Source: a virus
Reading direction: 5' to 3' (one strand)
DNA length: 22,727 nt
IMG/VR virus record: IMGVR_UViG_3300023442_000188
Location: 1 to 22,727 of that record
The notes beneath the pieces are model-generated. The model did not search any database. It saw only the letters and a list, made by a program, of their open reading frames with translations, and was not told the DNA's origin. The position numbers and the translations under genes are program-made. Positions 1-7,355 of the stretch are shown in pieces. The stretch's first letter is position 1, and each line of letters starts with the position of its first letter.

Positions 1-1
1 G

Positions 2-640
2 ATCAACCGGGCCAAGAACCACTACGAGATCGGGCGCTCTGTCGGCGAGAGCAAGCTGCGCGCGGGTGCGACCGCCGCCGGGGGCGCGATGGGGACGCTC
101 ATACTGGGCTACGGCAGTCTGTACCTAGGCCAGCTACTGGTCACGATTGCACGGGAGGCGATTTTCAGCCAAGACCAGTGGGACAAGAAGGACAAGGAGG
201 GCACCCTCGACCGCTGGCTGCTGACGCTCGCACTGTCCCGGACGGGCATAGCCGGTCCGGGGGACGTGCTGCTGAACTCCCTCATCGGCCTGCGCTACGA
301 GCGCGATCTGACGTCCCTCCCCACAGGCCCCTATGCGGCGAACATGCTGTCTCACGTCCAGAACATCATCAAGGGCTTGCCCCAGGCTGAACTCTGGCAA
401 GGCGGCCCCGGCGTCGGCGCGCGCAACAGCCCGAACACCACCACGGCGGAACGCACCGCGATCAAGTCGGCCTACCTGCTGCTGGGCGCGCCGACGCTGA
501 CCGTCATGTTGTCGTCAATCAATGCTGGCGGCCCGGCGGGGTGGGCGACCCGCTACGGCCTGATGACCTACCTGTCGTCCTACTCGGCTGCGGGCGACGT
601 GGCCAACGCCGTGTTGGGCCCGAAGAAGCAGAAGCGCTGA
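2..640 (+). CDS. C-terminal part of a large phage virion (internal/ejected) protein, LPD38-like
   Basis: The reading frame is open from the first bases, so this is the last 212 residues of a longer protein whose start lies outside the window. The visible part mixes two hydrophobic helical stretches (near GTLILGYGSLYLGQLL and YLLLGAPTLTVMLSS) with a central segment reading ALSRTGIAGPGDVLLN then LIGLRYERDL. That arrangement resembles the C-terminal domain (LPD38-type) of very large podovirus virion proteins thought to be injected with the DNA. It ends in a basic KKQKR tail. It is the only late structural gene seen on the + strand, and it converges on the leftward tail genes across the attP region. 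The family assignment is from remembered sequence pattern; virion location is inference. Confidence 0.6.
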   Translation: MNRAKNHYEIGRSVGESKLRAGATAAGGAMGTLILGYGSLYLGQLLVTIAREAIFSQDQWDKKDKEGTLDRWLLTLALSRTGIAGPGDVLLNSLIGLRYERDLTSLPTGPYAANMLSHVQNIIKGLPQAELWQGGPGVGARNSPNTTTAERTAIKSAYLLLGAPTLTVMLSSINAGGPAGWATRYGLMTYLSSYSAAGDVANAVLGPKKQKR

Positions 641-682
641 GTAAAAAGGGTTTTTACCCAACGCTTTGGCTCACCATCGGGC

Positions 683-695
683 ACGTCCGTGGACG
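683..695 (+). repeat. 13-bp inverted repeat pair around attP, left arm (partner 932-944)
   Basis: ACGTCCGTGGACG at 683-695 is the exact reverse complement of 932-944. Each arm is itself nearly palindromic. The pair brackets the attP core. It could be a second class of binding site, for example for an excisionase or a host factor. GGACG is common across this window, so part of the match may be background. Confidence 0.3.
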
Positions 696-744
696 TCCAG
701 ACACGGCCTACAAAACCACCATTCCCGCCATTGTGCTGCGATGC

Positions 745-760
745 GATGCGATGCAGCACA
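745..760 (+). repeat. 16-bp direct repeat, left copy (candidate integrase arm site)
   Basis: GATGCGATGCAGCACA occurs here and again exactly at 977-992, on either side of the attP core, about 60 bp to its left and 104 bp to its right. This left copy also forms the right half of a hairpin with TGTGCTGC at 732-739. Direct repeats flanking a core are typical of integrase arm-type or excisionase sites. The role is inferred. Confidence 0.5.
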
Positions 761-820
761 CATAGGGCTTTTTCTATGTGTTGGGTGTTTGGGAAAATCG
801 TTTGTTTTCGGTGGTTTAAG

Positions 821-872
821 TGGTGCTGCCGGGGAGGATCGAACTCCCGGCCTCTCCCTTACCAAGGGAGCG
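821..872 (-). other. attP core: 3' portion of a tRNA-Thr(GGT) gene
   Basis: Read on the minus strand, these 52 bases give an anticodon stem-loop with anticodon GGT (rc of 861-863) in loop TTGGTAA, a T-arm (stem GGGAG/CTCCC, loop TTCGATC), acceptor 3' strand CGGCAGC, discriminator A and an encoded CCA. The 5' half of the tRNA is absent: upstream of the anticodon stem the sequence does not form a D-arm or the matching acceptor strand GCTGCCG. A 3' tRNA fragment of this length is the classic identity segment used by tyrosine integrases, which restores the host tRNA gene on integration. Phage genes lie on both sides, so it is read as attP and not as a prophage end. Confidence 0.75.
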
Positions 873-976
873 TTTGTCTGGTGTGTCGGTAGTCCCGGAC
901 GTGGCTAAGTGTTTGATTTTTAACAGTGCCGCGTCCACGGACGTTAGCGTAGGCCGACATAACCCGACAAAAGCGT

Positions 977-992
977 GATGCGATGCAGCACA
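977..992 (+). repeat. 16-bp direct repeat, right copy (candidate integrase arm site)
   Basis: This is an exact second copy of the 16-mer at 745-760, in the same orientation. The following bases also resemble each other (CATAGGGCT against AATGGCCTT). See the left copy for the interpretation. Confidence 0.5.
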
Positions 993-1066
993 AATGGCCT
1001 TGAAATGGTTGAATTTTCCCGGACGCGGTTTTGTCTGTGCGTTGACGGTTTTGTTGGCCTACGACG

Positions 1067-2545
1067 CTAGTTGACCGTGATGCGGGCAAGCGCCGACGGG
1101 CCGGTCAGGGTCGGATTGCTGCCACCGCCGCCGCCACTGCCCCCGGCTCCTGTGCCGCTTGCCCAATAGGCCAGAGCGACGCGGCCCCACAGCGACGTAT
1201 CTGCGGGACGCAAGGGCTGCACCCCGTTGTTGTATGGTCCGGGGCCAGCGAACGCGTCGTTCTGCCACCATGTCGGCCCGATGAGCTGCGCTTTTATCAG
1301 CCCGGCGGCGTCCGGCCAGATGATATTCAAGTGATCGGGGTCATACGGATCGCCCGCGCCGTTGAACGTGGCCGCAAAGCCCGTCACTAGGCCGGAATAC
1401 TGCACGTCCGTCTGACCCAGCGACGGGTCTTTGAACAGGTTGTTGGTGAGGATCGCGCCAGCCGCTACCCCGGCGGTGCCGCGCGCGAAGTTGCTGTCGA
1501 ACGTGTGGACGCCCGCCGTGGGGCCGGTGCCGAAGCCAGACAGCAGCGCCGGGCACTGGACCTGCGCCAGCGCGGACGGATTGCCCAGCACCGGGTCCGG
1601 GTTCATGGCGCTCGGGCGGAACATCGCATTGCGCCGCGCTGTCAGGTTCAGGGCGCTGTTCCACGAAACGCCGTGGGTGGTGGAGCCGATCCCGAGGTTG
1701 TCGTCGACCGTGATGTTGTCGTGATAGAGGCCGGGGTATGGCGGCGACGTCCCTTCGGACTGTTCGGAGCGACCGAACACGATCTGTGTCGGAGTTCCGT
1801 TGCCTTGGTCAACGATGTTGTTGCGCACCGTCAGGTTGGTGATCATCGGCACCTGGTTGCCTGCGTCCACAGGGGCTTGGCCCTGGATGATCCCATCAAC
1901 GTGGTCAGGGGATGAGGTGATCTGGTCCGAACGGGAGTTTACGAAGTAGTTCCACTCGGCCAAGGCATTGTTCGTCCCGGCCATGACCATCCGGTCGCCG
2001 TCCACGTTCTCGGCCATGTTGTAGCGGATCGTGATGTTGGACTGCTGCGCGTTCGAAAAGCGGTTAACCGGATCAATGCCTTTGAAAAGGTGCCGCAGGT
2101 AGTTGTTCTCGATAGTGATGTTGTTGCTGTTCTCGTAAACGATGCCCTTGCCGTATCCGAACGTCCGCTGCGCCGCCGGGTAGACGGACAACCACGAGGC
2201 GGTCGAAACGTAAGCCGTGCCGACGATGTTGCAGTACCGGACGGTGATCGTGTCGCACGCCAGGATGTGAAAGACGTAGCCCCAATTCGTTGTGAAATTC
2301 GTCGGATTGATGGTGATGTTCTCGACGATGATATTCTTGCAGCCAGACAGTTTCAGCGTCCGAAACACCGCATGGCTGGTGCTGGTCTGGCTGCGGAGCG
2401 TGACGGCTGCCCCCGCCGAGAAGTCGTAGCCGGACGCCGTATAATCAGCATAATTTCCGGGGGCCACCTCGATGATGTCGCCGGGCGCGGACGCGCCGAA
2501 CGCGGTCGTCAACTCTGCGGTGGTGGTTGCTGTGCGAGTAACCAT
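1067..2545 (-). CDS. Right-handed beta-helix tailspike / probable depolymerase
   Basis: The 492-residue protein has no signal peptide and starts at an ATG nine bases after the stop of the upstream tail gene. The N-terminal 45 residues (TATTTAELTTAF...GDIIEVAPGNYADY) are a typical first coil of a pectate-lyase-like right-handed beta-helix. Residues 60-330 repeat short Asn/Ile/Thr-rich coils such as NIIVENITI, TITVRYCNI, NITIENNYL, NITIRYNMA and NLTVRNNIV, the signature of parallel beta-helix rungs. The C-terminal 30 residues are Gly/Ser-rich. Phage proteins of this build bind or cleave host surface polysaccharide. It is the last gene of a two-gene tail cassette transcribed leftward towards attP. 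Whether it is enzymatic or only a receptor binder cannot be told from sequence. Confidence 0.8.
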   Translation of the reverse strand: MVTRTATTTAELTTAFGASAPGDIIEVAPGNYADYTASGYDFSAGAAVTLRSQTSTSHAVFRTLKLSGCKNIIVENITINPTNFTTNWGYVFHILACDTITVRYCNIVGTAYVSTASWLSVYPAAQRTFGYGKGIVYENSNNITIENNYLRHLFKGIDPVNRFSNAQQSNITIRYNMAENVDGDRMVMAGTNNALAEWNYFVNSRSDQITSSPDHVDGIIQGQAPVDAGNQVPMITNLTVRNNIVDQGNGTPTQIVFGRSEQSEGTSPPYPGLYHDNITVDDNLGIGSTTHGVSWNSALNLTARRNAMFRPSAMNPDPVLGNPSALAQVQCPALLSGFGTGPTAGVHTFDSNFARGTAGVAAGAILTNNLFKDPSLGQTDVQYSGLVTGFAATFNGAGDPYDPDHLNIIWPDAAGLIKAQLIGPTWWQNDAFAGPGPYNNGVQPLRPADTSLWGRVALAYWASGTGAGGSGGGGGSNPTLTGPSALARITVN

Positions 2546-2554
2546 TGATCTGGC

Positions 2555-3892
2555 CTACCTTACCTCGAATTGGGCTGCGCCCCATTGCTGCCCAGCCCCG
2601 ATAGTCGCCGTCTGAGCAGCGGTCGCACCGGCTGCCACCCCGGCGGATGCCGACAGCGCAAGCCCGCTGGTGCCCGACAGCGCGCTCTGGACTGACCCGG
2701 CGCGGGTTATCAGCGCGCTGCGGGCGTAGAATATTTCAAACACGAGGCTGCCCGCTAGGGCAGTCAAGCTCGCGGCAGTCAAAGTGGTGCCCCAACCCGA
2801 TCCGCTCACCGGAACCACTTCGCTGGTCACGCCGGACACGACGGCGGCGAACGCCACCCGGTCGACATAACCGCCGTTGAACGTCTCGTTCGCGGCTTCT
2901 GCCCCGTTGGACGTGCGCTTGAGAACCTGTGTTATACGATCTGCGGACGTCAGCGTGGCAACGGACGTGATACCGGCAGGCAGAGCGCCGAGGTTCAGCG
3001 CGTTCGCCGCGTTCTCACACACGAAGTAATAGATCACGTCCCCGGCCACGTTGGCTGGGTTCGGGACGGTGATGTTGTTCGTGTTCAGGGCGGACGCGAG
3101 CGTCGTCGCGCCAAGTGCCGGCCCCGCCGGGGCGGCTGCGGCCACGAAGTCGAAGATCGCTGGGACATCGGTAGCGAATTGTCCCGCGGCGTCCTCGACC
3201 GTGGCGTGAATGTAGTAGGTGTTCGTATCGACAAGCCCGGACAGATCGACAGCCACGGTGACGGTGCCCCCGGCTGCTGCCGCCACGGACGCGGACGCGG
3301 CGTAGGTCGCACCCTGCGCGCCAGTCTTGATCGCGCTGCCTGCCTGCGCCGGAGCGTTCTGGTCGATGCCGATGTAGACGGTGCCCGGCTGCGTGACGCC
3401 GGAGATAGTGATCTCGTTCGCGGCCTGGTTGACGGACACCAGCCCGATGACCGGGACCGCCGGGTTCACGACCACAGACGCGAGCGATGCCACCCACGGC
3501 GAGGTCTCGCCGTTGATGTTCACCGCCTGGACAAATAGCTGATAGCTGCCTGGGGTGACGGACGCGCCAGGGTAGGTCAGCCCGGTGAAATTCAGCGGAA
3601 CGCCGTCGCGCTCCCACTTGAGATTGAATGCTGGCGTGCCCTGCGCGATAGTTTTCCAGTCCCACGTCCCGACGGTCCCAACCAGATCGTTCCCGGCCAA
3701 CGCCCCGGACGCAGGCGTGATCGTCGGCAGGCCCGTGTTCGTCGGCGAGGTACTCGGCGTCTCGAAACGGGTGTCCTTGCCGCCGGAAAAACGGGTGTCA
3801 TTGCTGGGGGAGGGGAAACGCCCGTCCACGCCCGGTGTTTGAAAGCGCACATCGGTGCTTGGCAGAGGGAAACGGGCGTCCGGGTTGGCCAC
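2555..3892 (-). CDS. Phage tail/appendage protein with N-terminal DxRF repeats and Ig/FnIII-like domains
   Basis: The protein has 445 residues and starts with GTG at 3892. The GTG lies ten bases after AGGAG; no better ATG fits. Residues 4-46 carry five degenerate 9-residue repeats built on D-x-R-F (DARFPLPST, DVRFQTPGV, DGRFPSPSN, DTRFSGGK, DTRFETPST), which could anchor the protein to the tail. The rest is rich in Ala, Val, Thr and Gly, with beta-strand-like segments (PGSYQLFVQAVNINGETSPWVAS; TNTYYIHATVEDAAGQFATDV) of the fibronectin-III or Ig-like type. It lies nine bases before the tailspike gene and is probably co-expressed with it. It is likely a virion surface or tail fibre component. 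No enzyme motif is seen. Its leader resembles that of the HGG-motif gene (both contain CCAGACAGGAGTA). Confidence 0.65.
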   Translation of the reverse strand: MANPDARFPLPSTDVRFQTPGVDGRFPSPSNDTRFSGGKDTRFETPSTSPTNTGLPTITPASGALAGNDLVGTVGTWDWKTIAQGTPAFNLKWERDGVPLNFTGLTYPGASVTPGSYQLFVQAVNINGETSPWVASLASVVVNPAVPVIGLVSVNQAANEITISGVTQPGTVYIGIDQNAPAQAGSAIKTGAQGATYAASASVAAAAGGTVTVAVDLSGLVDTNTYYIHATVEDAAGQFATDVPAIFDFVAAAAPAGPALGATTLASALNTNNITVPNPANVAGDVIYYFVCENAANALNLGALPAGITSVATLTSADRITQVLKRTSNGAEAANETFNGGYVDRVAFAAVVSGVTSEVVPVSGSGWGTTLTAASLTALAGSLVFEIFYARSALITRAGSVQSALSGTSGLALSASAGVAAGATAAQTATIGAGQQWGAAQFEVR

Positions 3893-3917
3893 GGGATTGG
3901 TACTCCTGTCTGGTTCA

Positions 3918-3947
3918 GGAATACCAGCCCCGTGGCGGGTGCGTCAA
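3918..3947 (-). promoter_or_regulatory. Possible promoter of the leftward tail cassette
   Basis: On the minus strand TTGACG (3942-3947) is followed after 18 bases by TATTCC (3918-3923), 26 bases before the GTG of the tail protein. Just upstream lies GTCTGCTTTGT (rc of 3951-3961), the element also seen before other operons in this window. The -10 box is poor, so this is tentative. Confidence 0.35.
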
Positions 3948-3963
3948 CCTACAAAGCAGACGC

Positions 3964-4686
3964 TCAGTCCGTGGTAGTAAGCAGGTCCGGTGCGATGTTC
4001 CGCAGCGCGGCCAGAAACCCCCACATCGCGTCTTTCGGCGGCAGGCCGGCGATGGTGACGTCCGCCGGTTTCACATCCTCGTACTGGTCGCCCCACGACT
4101 TGGGCGGGGTGCCCATCAGGGACGCGCGCTCGGCCATCATCACCGCCACGTCCGCCCTTTTGATGATCCGCATCATGTCGCGGAGCGAGGCCACGGACAG
4201 GCTCATGTCCTTGATTTCCAGCACCCCAGCCGCAGAGAAGATCGCGGCGTCGTGGACCGTTTTCATCATGGCGAACGGGTCTCCGGTGACGCCATTCACG
4301 TTTAGAATGTGGCGGACAGCGAGGCCGACAGGCGTCGTCCGGTCGCCGAGATACGCCTCGTGCGCGTCGTGCAGCAGCGCCCGCAGCCACAACCAGCGCG
4401 CGACCGCCGGGTCGCTGATCTGGCCCTGCGTTTCCTGCCGCACGGCTTGCAGCACCCGGACGCTGTGTTCAGCGACCGAATAGAACCTGTTGGTGTGGCC
4501 GTTGAACCGGCACAGCTTGGACAGGGCGCTCGCGATGTCCGTCCAGCTCACGTCGGTGGGTTCTGGTTTCAGCACATTCCACGCCGCCCCGGACGCCGTT
4601 TGGCTCCAGATGTCGGGCCGGGACGGTGCTTTACCGCCCGGCGTCCTGCGCGCCATTACCGGCGCGCCATTGATTGCCTGCCCCAT
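3964..4686 (-). CDS. HD-domain phosphohydrolase (nucleotidase / DatZ-like)
   Basis: The 240-residue protein starts at the ATG in a TAATG overlap with the upstream gene, with AAGGAG seven bases upstream of it. HD superfamily metal ligands are visible: H74 in FYSVAEHSV, H106-D107 in ALLHDAHEAYLGD, and D179 in IIKRADVAV. The segment CRFNGHTNRFYSVAEHS is characteristic of phage HD proteins related to YfbR-type deoxynucleotidases and to DatZ, the dATP triphosphohydrolase of 2-aminoadenine phages. It would act in the cytoplasm on deoxynucleotides, which suits its place at the end of the replication block. Substrate cannot be fixed from sequence: common phage HD nucleotidases without any modified base look similar. 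Confidence 0.75.
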   Translation of the reverse strand: MGQAINGAPVMARRTPGGKAPSRPDIWSQTASGAAWNVLKPEPTDVSWTDIASALSKLCRFNGHTNRFYSVAEHSVRVLQAVRQETQGQISDPAVARWLWLRALLHDAHEAYLGDRTTPVGLAVRHILNVNGVTGDPFAMMKTVHDAAIFSAAGVLEIKDMSLSVASLRDMMRIIKRADVAVMMAERASLMGTPPKSWGDQYEDVKPADVTIAGLPPKDAMWGFLAALRNIAPDLLTTTD

Positions 4687-4922
4687 TACGTTTCTCCTTG
4701 GGTTGTTAGTTTGTTTGCAGTTTGTCGGATCGTTTGCCGGGCGTTCTGATACGCGTGGCGGTTATTTGTGGACATTGAGACGAACACCTTCCGGGTTCGG
4801 CCCCGATGCCGCATTGCTATGCAGATGTGCCCGCCGCGAGACTGGACGGCACTCGCCTCGTCAACCAGTTTTTTAGCCTCGGCCAGCAGCACCCGAATGC
4901 GGGCCTTGTCGCGCTTGGCCAT
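4686..4922 (-). CDS. Small hypothetical phage protein (78 aa)
   Basis: The start is taken at the ATG at 4922, which overlaps the preceding stop as TGATG, and the gene's own TAA overlaps the next ATG as TAATG. Such tight coupling on both sides supports translation. The N-terminal half is a charged helix (KARIRVLLAEAKKLVDEA). The C-terminal half, GGHICIAMRHRGRTRKVFVSMS then NNRHAYQNARQTIRQ, is basic and resembles a small alpha/beta fold seen in many phage hypothetical proteins that may bind nucleic acid. A longer frame reaching to 5075 exists but covers the neighbouring gene and is not favoured. Function unknown. Confidence 0.6.
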   Translation of the reverse strand: MAKRDKARIRVLLAEAKKLVDEASAVQSRGGHICIAMRHRGRTRKVFVSMSTNNRHAYQNARQTIRQTANKLTTQGET

Positions 4923-5113
4923 CACCCGCCTACCGCGCGTTTTGACGGGAAGAACCAAGCCTCGGCGGGTTCCGGCAGCGGAATGTAGTAACACTTCCGC
5001 AGATGCCCACTCGCCGTTCTGTAAATGCGCCCGAACACGTTCGTGTCCGCCGGGACTTTGCGGGCTGAAACCCACCGCCCGAAGCCTTCTCGCGCTTGTT
5101 GAAAATCGTCCAT
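4922..5113 (-). CDS. Small hypothetical protein (63 aa), first gene after the 5.17-kb promoter
   Basis: The start is the ATG at 5113, preceded by AAAGGTGAG at good spacing. A longer version would begin at 5173, inside the predicted -35 box, and is rejected. The protein reads MDDFQQAREGFGRWVSARKV near its start and ends PAEAWFFPSKRAVGG. No family is recognised. It is the first gene of a three-gene coupled run ending with the HD phosphohydrolase, and its leader begins just downstream of the strongest leftward promoter in the window. Confidence 0.6.
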   Translation of the reverse strand: MDDFQQAREGFGRWVSARKVPADTNVFGRIYRTASGHLRKCYYIPLPEPAEAWFFPSKRAVGG

Positions 5114-5144
5114 GATCTCACCTTTGCGTGTTTCGGATGCAGGC

Positions 5145-5173
5145 AGGTTAGAAAGCATTGTCTGTTTTGTCAA
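5145..5173 (-). promoter_or_regulatory. Strong leftward promoter (TTGACA-17-TAACCT)
   Basis: On the minus strand TTGACA (5168-5173) and TAACCT (5145-5150) are separated by exactly 17 bases, and the ATG of the 63-aa gene follows about 30 bases downstream. The -35 box lies between the arms of a perfect inverted repeat (5160-5187), so binding there should block RNA polymerase. Confidence 0.65.
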
Positions 5174-5187
5174 CTACCAAAACAGAC
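5160..5187. promoter_or_regulatory. Operator-like perfect inverted repeat over the 5.17-kb promoter
   Basis: GTCTGTTTTG (5160-5169) and CAAAACAGAC (5178-5187) form a perfect 10-bp inverted repeat with an 8-bp centre that contains part of the -35 box. No T-run follows, so it is not a simple terminator. It is the clearest full palindrome of the CAGAC element that recurs in this window. It just touches the stop codon of the DNA polymerase gene. Confidence 0.55.
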
Positions 5188-7187
5188 TATTTGCGGTAGC
5201 GCTGACCGAACCAGCCGTCGGCGTCGGTCGGCAGGCCCGCCGCCCACGCTGGCGGGACGCGCATGATGCCGATCAGATCATCCAGGCGCTCCTGCCCCCG
5301 GCCCTCGGGGGCGAGGGCGAGTATCTCGTCGTGGACCGTCAGCACGATCTCGTGACCGTCGGCGTCCGCGCGCAGCATGGCGTCCGCCATGACGTCGCGC
5401 GCCACGGCCTGGGTAACATTCTCGGCCAGTTTGCCGCCGTAGGTGCGCAGGCGCTCCCATTTGCGGGTGTACTGGTTGATGCCCATGTAGGAAATGTCTT
5501 GGGTGCCGGGGCGGTCGGCGTTCGCCACCAGGCGGGCGTCGCGGTAGACCAGCGCCCGGCCACTCGGCAGCCGGATGATCAGGTGTGCGCCGAACATGCC
5601 GACGCGCAGCCGCCCCACGGCCACGACCTTCGTCGGGTTCTGAATTACCTGCCGTGCAGCCCGGTCCAAATCCCACCAGAATGAAACGATCTTCGGGTTG
5701 GCCTCGCGCCACGCGGCCTTGATGCCTTCGGCCTGTTCCTCAGGCAGTGTCAGGCCGTAGTTGGCCGCCATCGTCAGGAACGCGCCCTTGCCGCCGCCGA
5801 AACCCAGCGCCAGAATGGCGACCTTGCCGATCTGGCGCTGCGCCTTGGTGACGTCCTTGGGGTCAATGCCGTAAATCCCGGCGGCGGCGATGACGTAGAT
5901 GTCCTCACCCCGGCGGAACGCGTCCAGCGTGCCGATCTGTCCGGCCAGCCACGGCAGGACGCGGGCCTCGATCTGAGAGAAGTCCGGCACGACCAGCACC
6001 TTGCCGGGCGGGGCCACAATGCAGCCGCGCAGGCAGGACGCCACCACCCCCATGATCGGGCCGAACAGCGCCTCGATCTGGTCGTCGGTTGCGCCACCCT
6101 CAATGAGCGTGATCGCGGCGCTCACGTTCGAGATCGAACCGCGCGGCATGTTCTGCATCTGGATCAGCCGTCCAGACCAGCGGCCCGTCCGGCTGGCCCC
6201 GTAATACTGTAACATCCCGTGAACGGTGCCCGTCGTCCGGCGCACCGGGCAGGCGTCCAGCATGGCGTTGAGCTTGGCTGCGGACGTCCGGGCGGCGTCT
6301 AGGCGCAGCCCCAGCCCTTCCCGTTCGAGGCCGACGCACGCCGGATCGTCCAGCCGCGCCTCGACCGTGGCCCGCCGCAGGTTGTCCTCGGGGTAGCCGT
6401 GCGCCTGCAACCATGTCAGGAATGCCTTGTGGGCGTTGATCGACTTGACCGCGCCCCCGGTCAGGCGCTGCACGTCCTGCGTGGCCCGATTGGCCGCGCG
6501 CACTGACACGCCCTTGAGCCGTTCGACGAACGTGTAATCCACCGTCACGCCACGGTCGTTTATCCGGTGATCGAGCAACCAGACCTGTCGCTCGGCGTCC
6601 GGGTGCGATGGGATCGCGCTCTTGATCGCGCGCTCGACCACCACGTCCTGGCGGCAGTATTCGACGAGGCGGTCCAGCTTGTCCGGCTCGTCCTCGTGCC
6701 ACCATGTTACCTCTCCGGTCACGGCGTTGACGGTGCGCGGCTTGCAGAGCTGCATCATCAGGCGGTGGCCCTCTTTGTCCTTCTTGTGCCGGACGCCAGC
6801 CGCCGGGGCAGCGGCGTCCAATGACAGGGGCAGCCCCCAATACGCCGCCGTGGCCATCGTATCGTGAAGCTGCGTCCGGGACAGGTCCGACGCCGAGGCG
6901 TGCTGTCCGATCTGGCGCAGCAGCGTGTAATTCCAGATTTCGTACTCGAACGCCGCGTTCCACGCGTGGACGGCGTGCATGTTCATAACGTGGTCCAGCA
7001 CGTCCGGGGGAAAGGGTTGCCCCGTAACCCACACCTGCACATCCTCGTCGTCGAATGCGTAGGCCATGCACAGCACCCGCGTCGAGGGGTGCTGTGCATA
7101 CGTCCGCGCGCCAGTCCGGCGCAGGTCAACGAGGCTCGCAGTCTCGAAGTCTATGGACAGGTCAGCCACGGGGCTGGCCGCGCGCAA
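5187..7187 (-). CDS. Family A DNA polymerase with 3'-5' exonuclease domain
   Basis: The protein has 666 residues if begun at the TTG at 7187, which sits seven bases after a perfect AAGGAG; a GTG at 7169 is the alternative. The proofreading domain shows Exo I (D13, E15 in LSIDFETAS), Exo II (N77, E81 in WNAAFEYE) and Exo III (Y177, D181 in YCRQD). The polymerase domain shows motif A (402-410, DFSQIEARV), motif B (R451, K455, G462-F463) and motif C (H619-D620 in VHDE). It is the phage replicative polymerase. In motif B the position of Taq F667 or E. coli F762 appears to be L459, a residue that affects sugar selection. No 5'-3' exonuclease domain is present. The start overlaps the 60-aa gene upstream. 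Confidence 0.95.
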   Translation of the reverse strand: MRAASPVADLSIDFETASLVDLRRTGARTYAQHPSTRVLCMAYAFDDEDVQVWVTGQPFPPDVLDHVMNMHAVHAWNAAFEYEIWNYTLLRQIGQHASASDLSRTQLHDTMATAAYWGLPLSLDAAAPAAGVRHKKDKEGHRLMMQLCKPRTVNAVTGEVTWWHEDEPDKLDRLVEYCRQDVVVERAIKSAIPSHPDAERQVWLLDHRINDRGVTVDYTFVERLKGVSVRAANRATQDVQRLTGGAVKSINAHKAFLTWLQAHGYPEDNLRRATVEARLDDPACVGLEREGLGLRLDAARTSAAKLNAMLDACPVRRTTGTVHGMLQYYGASRTGRWSGRLIQMQNMPRGSISNVSAAITLIEGGATDDQIEALFGPIMGVVASCLRGCIVAPPGKVLVVPDFSQIEARVLPWLAGQIGTLDAFRRGEDIYVIAAAGIYGIDPKDVTKAQRQIGKVAILALGFGGGKGAFLTMAANYGLTLPEEQAEGIKAAWREANPKIVSFWWDLDRAARQVIQNPTKVVAVGRLRVGMFGAHLIIRLPSGRALVYRDARLVANADRPGTQDISYMGINQYTRKWERLRTYGGKLAENVTQAVARDVMADAMLRADADGHEIVLTVHDEILALAPEGRGQERLDDLIGIMRVPPAWAAGLPTDADGWFGQRYRK

Positions 7188-7344
7188 TACGGCGCTCCTT
7201 CTGGACTATGGATTGCAGCCGCGCGGCAATCGCGTCGCGCAACTCGGCAGTCCAGCGCAGGCGATACAGCTCGTTTTCGAGCATGTCCTCGGCATATTGT
7301 TCATAGCGGATTTGCTCAAGATCGTAGTCGTCCAGTTTAGCCAT
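7162..7344 (-). CDS. Small hypothetical protein (60 aa) upstream of the polymerase
   Basis: It begins at the ATG at 7344, after a purine-rich GTAGGGGG leader, 11 bases beyond the stop of the MazZ-like gene. The protein is mostly helical and charged (LDDYDLEQIRYEQYAEDMLE; ELRDAIAARLQSIVQKERR) and ends inside the polymerase frame. Its last codons carry the ribosome binding site of the polymerase, so the two are probably coupled. No family recognised. Confidence 0.55.
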   Translation of the reverse strand: MAKLDDYDLEQIRYEQYAEDMLENELYRLRWTAELRDAIAARLQSIVQKERRIARGQPRG

Positions 7345-7355
7345 GATGCTGCCCC

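Larger units (their letters stand above)
641..1066. other. Gene-free region between convergent genes holding the candidate attP
   Basis: No credible coding sequence is present in these 426 bases. The region holds the tRNA-Thr-derived core (821-872), a 16-bp direct repeat on both sides of it, a 13-bp inverted pair, two neighbouring hairpins (732-760 and 759-780), and two copies of the TTTGTCTG element (873-880 and 1029-1037). The base composition is lower in GC than in the neighbouring genes. This density of repeats around a tRNA-derived core fits an integrase attachment region with arm sites. Confidence 0.6.

Noticed and set aside
641-657. Rho-independent terminator after the virion protein (GTAAAAAGGGTTTTTAC)
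   Set aside because: The stem is only A/T pairs with a 3-base loop and is not followed by a T-run; too weak to call.
821-900. A complete functional tRNA-Thr gene
   Set aside because: Only the anticodon arm, T-arm and acceptor 3' strand are present. Upstream on the minus strand there is no D-arm and no GCTGCCG to pair with CGGCAGC.
5160-5187. Terminator for the DNA polymerase gene
   Set aside because: The inverted repeat has no T-run on the leftward strand, and a strong -35/-10 pair lies inside and beside it, so an operator is a better reading.
6100-7071. A 323-aa open frame on the same strand as the polymerase
   Set aside because: It is a shadow in another frame of the polymerase gene, Arg/Gly/Pro-rich and without family motifs; the polymerase frame has all catalytic motifs.
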